64,000 nucleotides of DNA from Ascaphus truei (lineage: Eukaryota > Chordata > Amphibia > Anura > Ascaphidae), in assembly GCA_036426205.1 (NCBI GenBank), contig CM071573.1, forward strand, positions 75,836,743 through 75,900,742. The letters are read 5' to 3'. The number at the start of each line of letters is the position of its first letter. Position 1 is the stretch's first letter. Made by a program: the position numbers and the translations under genes. The notes beneath the pieces were generated by a model. The model did not search any database, was not told the DNA's origin, and was given only the letters and a program-made list of their open reading frames with translations. Positions 11,848-22,547 of the stretch are shown in pieces.

Positions 11848-12055
11848 TACATGCAAATGAGCACTCACAGTGTGTCCCTTTTTGCTTCTGGTCCAACTTA
11901 TTAAAATCATCCAAGTTAACTCACCAACTCCGCCCTCAATTATATTTTCATATCTTAGTGTATCAGTAGATCACTACCCTGTTTCAACCAGGCGCGCCTA
12001 TATTTAATTATAAGAACATGTCCTTTGTACTCAAGTTATAAAATACCCTCAGTTA
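11848..12055. repeat. Detached segment of the 12-13.6 kb inverted repeat
   Basis: The segment from about 11850 to 11894, which includes ATGCAAATGAGCACTCACAG, is the exact inverse of about 13038-13082. It then diverges into sequence of unknown type that runs to the assembly gap. This break point suggests either an insertion or a join made during assembly. Confidence 0.6.
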
Positions 12056-12141
12056 NNNNNNNNNNNNNNNNNNNNNNNNNNNNNNNNNNNNNNNNNNNNN
12101 NNNNNNNNNNNNNNNNNNNNNNNNNNNNNNNNNNNNNNNNN
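12056..12141. other. Assembly gap (run of N)
   Basis: There are 86 undetermined bases. The gap lies beside a large inverted repeat, a common cause of assembly breaks. Confidence 0.99.
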
Positions 12142-13640
12142 TTTTAACATGGACCCCTCCTGTCACATTACACAGCTTTTTTTTCAGCACAGCTGGGGTT
12201 AAAGAATGCATAGAAAAGGGGTGTATATGGCATGTATTAGTTTTAGGGGTCTTTGTAAAATGGACACAACGAAAAATGGACGCCTGCGAGTGCTCATTTG
12301 CATGTCATTGACCCTGTGTAACCATTATACCCTACCCCCTATTATTCAGGTACTGTGTAATTATTGTACCTTCCCCCCTATTTTTCACGCTTTGGCAATA
12401 CTGAAATGTTTTTCCGTCATGCCAATAAAGCTTATTTGATTTGAAAATGGAATAGGAAGATAGCAGTGTGTTTTGTGGAGTTTTTTTTCAGCGGAAGACA
12501 CTGCATGATGCTAATTGTCCCAGACCTGCCAACTCTCACTGATTTTGTATCTGTTGCACTGACTTTCCCACATTAAAATATCATATATTGGTTAAGACAT
12601 TGTACTCATTTCAGATAAAATCAGCTCTTGTCTAGAGACATTAACTCTTCAAAAAGTGCAGTCCAAAAACATTGCCAATGTTTCTCAGACACAAAATAAG
12701 TTATGGCGAGTAAAAAAAGTGACAAAACCCTCCACCTTACTGTGTATAGCAAATACAAACACCACGTGTGAACACATTCACGTCTCAGACAGGTCTGGAA
12801 CCCTGCCTTTCCCCACTATCTCTTAGCATACAGTGTTTCCACTACCGCAAAGGATTATGGGTAATGACATGCAAATGAGCACTCGCAGCGCGTCCATTTT
12901 TTCGTTGTGTCCATTTTTACAAAGACCCCTATAAACTTATACATGCCATATTACACCCCTTTTTCTATGCATTTCTTTAACCCCAGCTGTGCTGAAAAAA
13001 AAGCTGTGTAATGTGACAGGCAGGGGTCCATGTTAAAATGGACCAGAAGCAAAAAGGGACACACTGTGAGTGCTCATTTGCATGTCATTACCCATAATCC
13101 TTTGCGGTAGTGGAAACACTGTATGCTAAGAGATAGTGGGGAAAGGCAGGGTTCCAGACCTGTCTGAGACGTGAATGTGTTCACACGTGGTGTTTGTATT
13201 TGCTATACACAGTAAGGTGGAGGGTTTTGTCACTTTTTTTACTCGCCATAACTTATTTTGTGTCTGAGAAACATTGGCAATGTTTTTGGACTGCACTTTT
13301 TGAAGAGTTAATGTCTCTAGACAAGAGCTGATTTTATCTGAAATGAGTACAATGTCTTAACCAATATATGATATTTTAATGTGGGAAAGTCAGTGCAACA
13401 GATACAAAATCAGTGAGAGTTGGCAGGTCTGGGACAATTAGCATCATGCAGTGTCTTCCGCTGAAAAAAAACTCCACAAAACACACTGCTATCTTCCTAT
13501 TCCATTTTCAAATCAAATAAGCTTTATTGGCATGACGGAAAAACATTTCAGTATTGCCAAAGCGTGAAAAATAGGGGGGAAGGTACAATAATTACACAGT
13601 ACCTGAATAATAGGGGGTAGGGTATAATGGTTACACAGTA
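12142..13640. repeat. Complex inverted repeat, arms ~580 bp, with a second inverted pair in the loop
   Basis: Arms at about 12313-12895 and 13059-13638 are nearly identical reverse complements. For example TTGCCAATGTTTCTCAGACA near 12673 is the inverse of the sequence near 13262. The loop (12896-13058) is itself the inverse of 12142-12300. The order is therefore A, B, inverse A, inverse B, and the right arm runs into the minisatellite that follows. A diverged relative of the arm lies at 42490-42965, so part of it is a dispersed repeat. Confidence 0.8.
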
Positions 13641-14115
13641 CAGTATATTAATTATAAGGGGTAGTATATAATGATTACACAGTACCTGAATAATAGGGGG
13701 TAGGGTATAATGTTACACAGTACCTGAATAATAGGGGGTAGGGTATAATGGTTACACAGTACAGTACATGAATTATAAGGGGTAGGGTATAATGATTACA
13801 CAGTACCTGAATAATAGGGGGTAGGGTATAATGGTTACACAGTACATGAATAATAGGGGGTAGGGTACAATGATTACACAGTACATGAATTATAGGGGTA
13901 GGGTACAATGATTACACAGTACATGAATTATAGGGGGTAGGGTATAATGGTTGCACAGTACATGAATTATAGGGTTTTTTGGTGTAGGCGTATAAGGGTT
14001 TGCACAGTACATGATAGTTAGGGGGTAGATGTCGAGTATACATGGTTGCACAGTACATGAATTATAGGGGGTAGGGTATAATGGTTGCATGGTACATGGG
14101 TAACAGTTACACACA
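13560..14115. repeat. Minisatellite, ~39-bp unit, about 13 copies
   Basis: The unit begins GTACCTGAATAATAGGGGGT and continues AGGGTATAATGGTTACACA, with variants GTACATGAATTATAGGG. About 13 units are countable, with some length variation (38-49 bp). Two units are also present in inverse form at the outer end of the left arm (about 12313-12390). The minus-strand frames of 74 and 77 codons only translate the repeat. Confidence 0.9.
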
Positions 14116-14169
14116 GGGATGTGGGGGTTAGTGGGCGTCTCTCAGCCTGTGGCAGGTGCTGATATAGTG

Positions 14170-15362
14170 TGGAAACAAAAAAACAGCGCACAACGCAAAT
14201 AGTGAAGTAGGTATTACAAGTGTGTATTGAATAAAACTATATATAAACTGCGTACATCAAGTATGATTTATGTAAGCATTGAGTGTGTAATCACACTGGT
14301 TACCACTCGATGTTGTTGGTGTGGAATTGGTGTAGTCTCAGCGGGCACTCTCAGCAGCAGCTGTATACCAGGACTCTGGCTAGGATATCCCTCTCATGCT
14401 GACGTCATCTCCATAGGGTTTCGCCCTTCAAGACAGCTATGCTCCGTTCCTGATGGTAGCCTCCGGAGGTACTTCAAGGGGTTTAGTAGTGTCCACAGGT
14501 GGCTGTTAGGGCTCCCTGTTCGAAACCGCCACGCAAATTGGAAAGTCTGTTTGTGGCAGGCTTCACCGCGGCTCGACACAGTGCTGCTTCGTTCCGGGAC
14601 GCCACGTAATGACGTCACTGTGTCCGCGACCCTTCGATCCGTCGGCAAGAATGTAAACAGTCTCTCACAGGATAAAAGTTCCACACAGTGTTGTAGATAA
14701 TAAATCAATACTCTAAAACACATAGATCATGGATAAGGTTCTTCCAATGCGTTTCGTAGTAATAACTACTTCTTCAGTTATTACTACGAAATGCGTTGGA
14801 AGAACCTTATCCATGATCTATGTGTTTTAGAGTATTGATTTTATTATTTACAACACTGTGTGTAACTTTTATCCTGTGAGAGACTGTTTACTTTCTTGCC
14901 GACGGATCGAAGGGTCGCGGACACGGTGACGTCATCACGTGGCGTCCCGGAACGAAGCAGCACTGTGTCGAGCCGCGGTGAGCCTGCCACAAACAACTTT
15001 CCAATTTGCGTGCGGTTTCGAACAGGGCCCTAACACCACCTGTGGACACTACTAAACCCCTTGAAGTACCTCCGGAGGCTACCATCAGGAACGAGCATAG
15101 CTGTCTGAAGGGCGAACCCTATGGAGATGACGTCAGCATGAGAGGGATATCCTAGCCAGAGTCCTGGTATACAGCTGCTGCTGAGAGTGCCCGCTGAGAC
15201 TACCCCAATTCCACACCAACAACATCGAGTGGTACCCATGTGATTACACACTCAATGCTTACATAAATCATACTTGATGTACGCAGTTTATATATAGTTT
15301 TTTTCAATACACACTTGTAATACCTACTTCACTATTTGCGTTGTGCGCTGTTTTTTGTTTCC
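14170..15362. repeat. Large palindrome, ~600-bp arms
   Basis: From GGAAACAAAAAAACAGCGCA at 14171 to its inverse near 15360 the two halves are reverse complements with few differences; the centre is near 14766. The innermost hairpin is ACTACGAAACGCATTGGAAG-like in both directions. The arms are GC-moderate and hold TGACGTCA-like strings. The 157-, 109- and 73-codon frames inside are mirror images from the two arms and are not genes. It is probably a foldback transposon. Confidence 0.85.
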
Positions 15363-16184
15363 ATTTCTGTAGTGTGTTAGGGGGTGCTGAGCCACCCCCT
15401 ATTATTATAGCAGCAGACGCCATCTTCACTGAACACACGGTTGTGTAATTTATTTTATTTTGAATTTCACTGTGGTTTGTTGTGACCCTGATTTTGGGCT
15501 TCACAATTAAAAGGGTATAGGTATTGCACTTTACTGACATTTCTAGAGGTTAAGTAGTTGCGCACGGTTTATTTCTGTTTTTCGCTGATATAGTGTGCAG
15601 CCAGTCTGCTATTTTTACTGAGCACGTAGCAACTAAGTGACTGAAAACAATTACTACTGGTCCCTCCAGTGGTTAAATTAAATGCTACATTACATTGAAT
15701 TACATAAAGTGCTACATTTCCCTTCCATACACAGAGAGGACATGTTACTAACTGATTGGTTACCAGTCATTGATAAAACCAACACCTGCTTAATGCATGT
15801 GTAATTTAGCACCTGGTGAATGATCGCAGGAACAGAATGCAAGTGCTTTGCACTGCTAGTTTATAATATGTGAGCGACTAGAAGGGTAATGAAAACTAGT
15901 CATAAATTAAAGCCAATACAATCTGACAGATACACATTTAGGCAGATTTATTAGTATGAAGATTTGACACCTTAATTTGTCTACAATCTGGCATGTTGTG
16001 CCAGCAGTTTATTATAGCAGCTATAACTCTTTACTAATGCACAGTTTGTGAAAGGAAAATAAAAAGAGGTACAGTGCCTGAAATGATGAATATGAAGAGG
16101 AATATACAGCAGAAAGAGAATGCCCGTGTTTAACCCTTTCATTGCTATGCAAATCAGCCATTCGTCTGGTTAAGCAGTTAAAAG
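15363..16184. other. No recognisable feature
   Basis: AT-rich sequence without long frames. A string TTAACCCTTTCATTGCTATG near 16131 resembles the ends of TTAA-flanked MITEs but lacks a partner. Confidence 0.4.
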
Positions 16185-16672
16185 AAAGGTATTAGATTGT
16201 AAGCTCTTTGGGGCATTTTCCGAAATGTCACTTTTATGTCTGAAGCACTTCTTCCCATTATGTGTTATTTGTATTATTTGTTATTTATATCAGGGGAGCA
16301 CAATCTTTTCCCCCTGCGCCCCCTTGCCGGCTGACCCCCTCTCCTTGCCCACCCCTGCTTACCTTGACTCAAAGACGTCCTGGCGTCATGACCCCGCGTC
16401 GTCATTTGACGCCACGTTGCCATGGCGACGCGTCACCAGGAGCCATCTGAATCAAGGTAAGGAGAAGTTTACAGAGGCCTTGCAGCTCCCCCGGCATTCA
16501 TTTAAATGCGTTCGGGAAGCGCGCGGGACCTCTGTAACCCCCGAGCCCCCCGCAGTGAATCTCGCACCCCCCACATTGCACACCGCTGATTTCAATGATT
16601 GTCACATGTATTTCTGCTGTGAAGCGCTATGTACATTAATGGCGTTATATAAATAAAGACATACAGTACATT
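16185..16672 (+). mobile_element. L2-type LINE, 3' tail, split by a hAT insertion
   Basis: The tail reads TTAGATTGTAAGCTCTTTGG, then AAGCACTT, TATTATTTGTTATTTATAT, and after the insertion GATTGTCACATGTATT and GGCGTTATATAAATAAAGAC. The same tail ends the two minus-strand L2 copies at 24001 and 29625, so this is a 5'-truncated copy on the plus strand. The central block 16291-16588 is foreign (separate entry). Confidence 0.75.
16291..16588. mobile_element. hAT-type MITE inside the L2 tail
   Basis: The left end CAGGGGAGCACAATCTT and the right end (inverse CAGCGGTGTGCAATGTG) form a short imperfect terminal repeat of hAT type. The flanks ATTTATAT and ATTTCAAT look like an 8-bp target duplication with two changes. 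Removing the block restores a continuous L2 tail. The GC-rich 143-codon frame across it is not considered real. Confidence 0.65.
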
Positions 16673-17039
16673 TACATTGTGAATAATTTGGTTAACCAAT
16701 TGTATACCCTAAGCAGGAATATTTAGGGACCAACACATTCAGCCCCATTTTAGCACCTTCAATGGTAGAGAAACATAGTTGTGTTGAAAAAAACAAAGGC
16801 AGAATAAATATGAATGTTACATGGAACGCGGTAACAGGCGTTTTTACCTAAATAAATAATGCTGGCTGAGATCACATTAACTACAGTGTTAATTAGTGCA
16901 ATGGTTAAATAACTCACCGCGTTAACGGGAGCGGTAACAGCTGTTACATCTGTAGTGGTGGATCCTTGGACTACTAAAGGTTATAGGCATTTGCTTATTA
17001 TGCTTATGTCTGTGACCAGGTCCGCCGACAGCTGGGTGT
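16673..17039. other. No recognisable feature
   Basis: AT-rich DNA following the L2 tail. No frame, hairpin or repeat boundary is supported. Confidence 0.4.
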
Positions 17040-17310
17040 GTATTGGGAAGGGGGGTTATTGAGTGCAAGGAGAGGAGGGGGGTTATTCAGTGTGAGGATG
17101 GGAGGGGGGGGGCTATTGAGTGTGAGGAGGTGGAAGGGGGAGGGACAAGATGAAAGGGAGGAGTGTGAGAAGGGGGAGAGAAAAAGAGGGGGGAGTGGGA
17201 GAAGGGGAAGTTAAATAGAGGGGGGAGTGTGAGAAGGGGAGAGAAATAGAGGGGTGAGAGTGCAAGGTGGTGTGTGAGAAGGGGGGGATGTAAGAGAAAG
17301 AGGGGGGGTT
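17040..17310. repeat. G/A-rich imperfect minisatellite
   Basis: Purine-rich sequence in which GGGGGG, TATTGAGTGTGAGGA and GAAGGGG units recur with variable spacing. The 97-codon minus-strand frame only translates the complementary C-rich strand. G runs could form quadruplexes on the plus strand. Confidence 0.7.
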
Positions 17311-17727
17311 CGCAAGGCTGCTGACACAGAGGGACCCCTGTGGAAACTCTAGTCCTGGGCCCCAGGAAAACTGTTGGCATCCCTATTTAAGACCATCACT
17401 TATTATACCAATATAATTAAGAAAGAGTCATGCTAAATAGTAAAACAGAAGAGTAGCAGATATACGAAAGCCCTGCAACGTATTCCTGGCCTCTGGATCA
17501 GCAGGGGGGTAAATCACCCTTCATTATTCTTTTGATTTGGGGAAAAAGTCTATGTTTTGCATGTTTTCCGCTTTCTCCACTAACAGAGAAATTGCTGTCT
17601 CCTACACAAAGACAGTAATTTGTTTTATCAAAACAGCTTCCTACGCTGAGTGAACATTTTTCCCCCCTCGGTGTAATTGGTAAATAATTTGAGAGATTAT
17701 TTAAGTGTCTTGATGAGGGAACAGAGT

Positions 17728-17924
17728 AAGATATTTCATAGGTTGTGATATATTTTTACGAATTAATATATAAATGGTGCATTTTCTTGCGCATTGGATT
17801 GTGTATTTTTCTTGCTTTGAGACATGTAGAGACTTCTGCAGTCTGGAAAGTTTATGCACAAGAACACCTTCTACCATTTATATTTCGGTCCAATGAAAGG
17901 TATCACAGCCTATGAAATATCTTT
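17728..17924. repeat. Decayed hairpin element
   Basis: AGATATTTCATAGGTTGTGA near 17730 pairs with the inverse of TATCACAGCCTATGAAATAT near 17901. Further in, CGAATTAATATATAAATGGT pairs loosely with ACCATTTATATTTCG. It is probably an old palindromic MITE. Confidence 0.45.
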
Positions 17925-18860
17925 CTGGAGCCAATACGGCTACTGATTAATGAGGTCGTCAGTGATGATGATACAAGCCCTTTAATACACTATGTTATTA
18001 CCAACATTACACGACCAGCATCCTCCTTCCATCCCATCTGAGCACCATATAAAATCCCGAAATTTTTCTTTGTCTTTATGGGTATTTGGCTGTTGAGCTG
18101 AAGCATGTGCAGATCACAAAATGCAGTAAGTGGCATTTCTCCTGCTGCTAAGAATTATTGCTGTGCAGTATTATAGCTAAGCATATTGGAATCTTGGCTT
18201 TAACTTCATAAAGCACTTCATCTGATTAAAGTATCTCTTTTAATCAAAGATATGACCATTTCCTCTTTCTTAAATGGAACCTGGCTGGGTCATGTCTGGA
18301 AATTGCCAGGGTAGTTTTTCTTGTTCTTGTCTCTGGGGAGCCAGATGTCATTTATTACTGTTAAAGGCAAGCTGAATTATACTTGTAAAATATTGCGAAA
18401 TTCATTTAGGTTGCTCAATAAATCAAATAATTGATTAGCTTATGCTGAGAGTCTGCGTCACATCTGGGAGAGGCTCACGGAATACTCAGAATGGGCACTG
18501 TTTGTTTTGTTCCTGGGATCAGGGACCTGGTTAGATCATTTTGGTTATTCTAGGCTGGTACAATAACCTTTTTACCTGGAGCGATGGGGGGCACAAAGTA
18601 TTTGACTCCTTAATGCTGCACAATAATCTGTTGTAATTACCTGCTGAACTGATTGGAGTTAATGAGCATGATCTATTTCATAATGTAATTATGCACGATC
18701 GTGGCAGACGCTGTCCCCAGCGCTGTGGACTTTTGCTTTTTTATTAGCGCAGCACGGAGACAGCGCGTCGTGCTGCGCCTGTACACTTAAATTGACTAAA
18801 TAGGAACATGTTAATGTGAATTATCTTCTCGGCTGCAATTTCTGATGATATGGAGTAATG
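17925..18860. other. Unique-looking AT-rich sequence
   Basis: No transposon end, frame or RNA gene is recognised. Several TAATTA/ATTA strings occur (for example near 18634 and 18686), as in many vertebrate regulatory sequences, but this alone is not evidence of an enhancer. Confidence 0.3.
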
Positions 18861-19043
18861 CAGGGGTGGCCAACTACAGTCCTCAAGGGCTACTAACAGG
18901 TCAGGCTTTCAGGATATCCCTGCTTCAGCACAGGTGGCTCAATCAGTGGCTCAGTCAAAGACTGCACCACCTGTACTGAAGCAGGGATATCTTGGAAGAC
19001 TGACCTGCTGGTAGCCCTTGAGGACTGGAGTTGGCCACCCCTG
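18861..19043. mobile_element. hAT MITE (CAGGGGTGGCCAAC family), copy 1
   Basis: The ends are CAGGGGTGGCCAACTACAG and the inverse TTGGCCACCCCTG. The two halves are inverse copies of a segment with CAGGATATCCCTGCTTCAGC. The flanks GAGTAATG and AAGTAATG form an 8-bp duplication with one change, typical of hAT. It is 183 bp long. The same family recurs at 32104, 55244, 59368 and 61912, and partially at 30780. Confidence 0.85.
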
Positions 19044-19204
19044 AAGTAATGTGTACACCACGTGACGTCTTATAGGGAATAAAATGTTCAATGTTGTTTC
19101 AAGTCGGCTCTGGGCAAGCTGAGCTTGATGAGTGGAGACTGTTGTGTTTTTAAATCTGATCCACATTTTAACACACTCAAGACTCTGATAGCTTGATGGA
19201 CATT

Positions 19205-19735
19205 GTGGGGCCTATTCTTGTTTGGCATGTTCAGAAGTAGCGGAGTAAAACGTGGCAACAAAACGTATTGTATATTGCAAATCACATTTTCTAAACCGCT
19301 TCTATAAAAAGCGACAAACCGCCCAGTTTAACACCCAAACCGCCCGGATTGTACTTGCTTTAGAAGCAGAATGACATGAGGTGCGGCTAACTCCATCCCC
19401 AGTCTGATTTATGGGTTTTGCTCTCTCAGCCAAACCCATATTTCAGGCTCTGGATGTAACTCGCAAAATCTCATCATCCTTTAGCTGGTGTTAAAAAAAT
19501 GCCAGTTTTTAGAAGTGGTTTGCATAACGGAGCGACGAGAATAGCAGTTTTTTTTGTCACAAAAGTGCGAGTTGTAGGCTTTTCTGACAAACGGATTGGA
19601 TTGACAGTCGGAGTGAAACCACTTCTACAAAAGATGTTGAGACACGGATTGGACATGACATAAGGGCTTACAGAATAGCAAAGCATGCCAATCCGCTTCT
19701 AACGGGCACTTTAGAAGCAGTTTGTTACCCCAATG
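19205..19735. repeat. Possible MITE with TTCTAAACCGCTTCT-type repeats
   Basis: The segment starts GGGGCCTATTCTTG and ends near inverse CAGAATAGCAAAGCATGCC. Inside, 'cgcttct'/'agaagc' motifs alternate in both orientations. The boundaries are diffuse and no duplication was found. Confidence 0.3.
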
Positions 19736-20545
19736 CGTAGGTCAAAGTGCCCTGTAAAAAGGAAGCATTGCTGGTCTCGCCTGCAGACGTTCACAATTGT
19801 AGAAGAAAAAGAAAGAATATGTTTTTATAACCACTTTTCAAATGGCTTGTTATAAAAGAAATACTGCTTGTCCTTTTAATCTGTTAAACAAGGGACTGTA
19901 GGTTGGGAAATAATGAAAAATTGGTGGAACGCCTTAACATCCTATAATATTGCATTTAAAACACTGGGGATATAAAGTCAGCTATATAAATCAACTCCTT
20001 ATACCAGAAAGCTCTTCATCCACCATCGAAAGGGAAGCAATGCTTATAAATCTAGGTAAAAAGGAACAGTCATAAGTTTCCGTAGCTTTAACTCTGTCTA
20101 AGTGCAGGCGACATTCTATTCTTCACATTAATCTTTGGGATTATTCTGCAAATAGAGTTCCTGTGAAATCTATGAGAATAACATGACAGCTCTTTAAACG
20201 TGGACATCGAAGCAGATAGGATTACTCCTGTCTCCCCTGGATACTTATCATCCTTATATGTGGGAAATATCTTGCCATGTCTAATACAGTACAAAAAAAC
20301 TTCAGTTTATTAAAGATGTATTCAGTGTTATTTGTGGTAAATCATACTCTTTCAGAAAATATCTCTATCACTATGGCACTGGAAGTTGATCTTCACTGCA
20401 GCTGTTGAATTGATTCAATTTTATTAAAAGTTTTCAAACTTCCTGGACAAACATAATATTCAGTGTCTGTGGGTCATATTTAAGATGGCTGCATTTAAGT
20501 TGTACCTGTGTATTCATCATACTCTCTATAAACAACAATGAAAGG
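19736..20545. other. No recognisable feature
   Basis: AT-rich sequence. Only short chance frames are present (for example 68 codons on the minus strand at 20088). Confidence 0.4.
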
Positions 20546-21001
20546 CTATGGACACATAATTGTATTTTGGCTCCATAAGGGAAGTGAAGTCCATGATCTT
20601 AACAATTGACAATCTTTACAGTATTGTACGTTGGGAGAACATGAAGATTCATTCATAAAGGCTATCCAAATCCTAACTATGACGAGAGAAACAAAAGTGT
20701 AAGAGATTAATACCTGTAAAAACACCTTACACCCCACGAGATGCCAAGGTAAGTGTAAAGGTAAGCTGACTGTATAAATCCTACATCTGCGGATTTCCCT
20801 ATAAAGGTAACTAATATACTGTAACAATGACCCCAAATTCTTGGCTACATGGGATACCTCTGATAAGAAGCTGTTTGCTTGTTTCAACACTACATGAACA
20901 GATGCTTCCAATATTGGTTTGGTGCCTACTGCACATATTCCAATAAGATGTAATACTTTTAGGGCGAGTTGACCAGGAGATTGAATAGAATTCCTGGTCA
21001 C
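20546..21001 (-). CDS. Unidentified 151-codon open frame with exon-like edges (doubtful)
   Basis: The longest transposon-free open frame between the two genes reads on the minus strand. A pyrimidine tract (CTTTCTCTTTTTCTTCTTCG) followed by CAG ends at about 21000 and would act as an acceptor. TTTTTACAG followed by GTATTA near 20717 would act as a donor, giving an exon of ~280 bp. The predicted peptide between them includes LALKVLHLIGICAVGTKPIL and is rich in Leu, Val and Ser. I do not recognise the family and found no matching neighbouring exon. It may be a chance frame or an exon of a decayed gene. Confidence 0.2.
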   Translation of the reverse strand: MTRNSIQSPGQLALKVLHLIGICAVGTKPILEASVHVVLKQANSFLSEVSHVAKNLGSLLQYISYLYREIRRCRIYTVSLPLHLPWHLVGCKVFLQVLISYTFVSLVIVRIWIAFMNESSCSPNVQYCKDCQLLRSWTSLPLWSQNTIMCP

Positions 21002-21167
21002 AGGCGAAGAAGAAAAAGAGAAAGGTTCATTTTGCTATGAAACTAGACCAGTAACAGTAAAAATGTAATAGTTAAAGCAATAGTATCAGTGTTTAAAAAA
21101 GAAAGAAAATCCACTAAAAGCGAATCGCTATTTTTGAGACTGATCTGCTGAAATACACCGATTAAAG

Positions 21168-21646
21168 CAGGGGTGGGGAACCTTTTTTCTGCCAAGGGCC
21201 ATTTGGATATTTATAACATCGTTCGCGGGCCATAGAGACACAGACAGGCAGGCACACGGGAGGCACACAGCAGGCATGCAGGCACACAGACCCCCGCCCC
21301 CCTACCTCTGGTAGTTGCTTCTGCTGCTGGGGGGATCGTGTAGGGCGGATGCTGGGGTAATTGCAGGGGGAACTGCTGGAGAAGCATGGGGGAAGTGCGA
21401 GGAATGCTGCGGGGCGAGTGCGGGGGAAGTACGGTGGCTGCTGGGGGATTGCTGGGGCTAGTACGGTGGCTGCTTGTGATCGTGTAGGGCTGCCGGCGCC
21501 TCACACCACCTCCTCCCGATCGGGCACGCGGTGGCCATTTTTTTAAAATTAGCGCGACCCCGGTTAAAGCAGTTGCCTTAGCAGGGCCAGACCAAATGAT
21601 TTCGAGGGCCTTATATGGCCCTCGGGCCTGACGTTCCCCACCCCTG
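21168..21646. mobile_element. hAT transposon, non-autonomous, perfect 8-bp duplication
   Basis: The ends are CAGGGGTGGGGAACCTTTT and the inverse GTTCCCCACCCCTG. The exact 8-bp target duplication GATTAAAG lies at 21160-21167 and 21647-21654. The element is 479 bp with a GC-rich interior. Subterminal GGGCC repeats are seen on both sides. No transposase is present; it is a deletion derivative. Confidence 0.92.
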
Positions 21647-21654
21647 GATTAAAG

Positions 21655-22547
21655 GAACGGGCCAGATGCGCAGGGGATCCAAAACCAGCAAAACAACTCA
21701 CAGATCTCTAATCAAGAGATTCAATCTTGGTGCCAGAGGCACAGGGAGATAAAGTGACTTACCCGAGTTCACAAGGAGCTGACCCCGGGAATTGAAGGTC
21801 ACTTCCAAAGTCAGTGTCGTTATCACTAATCTTCACCATCAAGCACCTAAGTTTGTGGTACAGATGTCACAGGTGTAAATACTCCCGCTGGCGCATTACA
21901 GCAAGGCACACACAATGCACCGGCGGGAGCAGATACCATTGTGTCTACATTCGACGTGCGTGGAAAAGGGGCGGGGCTAATATATTATTGCGCCCGCTTG
22001 CGAGTGGAATAATGCCTGCTACATCTCTACATGCGGTCTACCCCTTTTGCTGCGGGAGGGGTTTGCAAGGAATTGCAAGCGATGCCCCTCTGACAGTGAA
22101 AGAGTAATGTGCTATACTATGCACCTTAGATCCTTGTTAAGAACAGGAAAGAAGTATTCACAAAGGGGTTAATTATTGTATTCGCAAAGGTCAAGGAAAT
22201 GCAGGTAAGAAAGGTTCCCAAGGAGGTCCACATGGTGGGATTTTCAATCTCTTTATCTTCCAGCCTTTATGTTTCTGGTTTACATACAGTGTACTACAGT
22301 ATGGGGCTTCTGTCGGGCAATGTACTAAGATTGCTTTTGGGCACTGGGAGGTTGCAGGGTTGTGGCCTGGTTGCAGTGCAGAGTTTATCTTATGCGAAGG
22401 TCATCAATTAGATAGCGGCAGGCTGGTTTACATCTCTGGCATCATCAGAAATCAATGTATGTTCTCTTCCAAAGACTAATGAAATAGACACAGGGAGACA
22501 ATTAAAAGAATTAACCGGGAAGTACATTCTGTCTTTTCATCTGATAT
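21655..22547. other. No recognisable feature
   Basis: Mixed-composition DNA with frames of 70-97 codons that show no domain. Sequence GCTGGCGCATTACAGCAAGG (21886) and an inverse-like GCACCGGCGGGAGC nearby hint at a small hairpin. Confidence 0.35.

Noticed and set aside
11612..11914. 100-codon minus-strand frame
   Set aside because: Overlaps another frame on the plus strand and extends into the inverted-repeat segment; no domain.
13560..14115. 39-bp array considered as CRISPR
   Set aside because: The whole period is repeated with no spacers, and the context is eukaryotic.
14227..14723. Open frames of 157 and 109 codons on opposite strands
   Set aside because: They lie within one arm of a palindrome and are mirrored by frames in the other arm; no domain.
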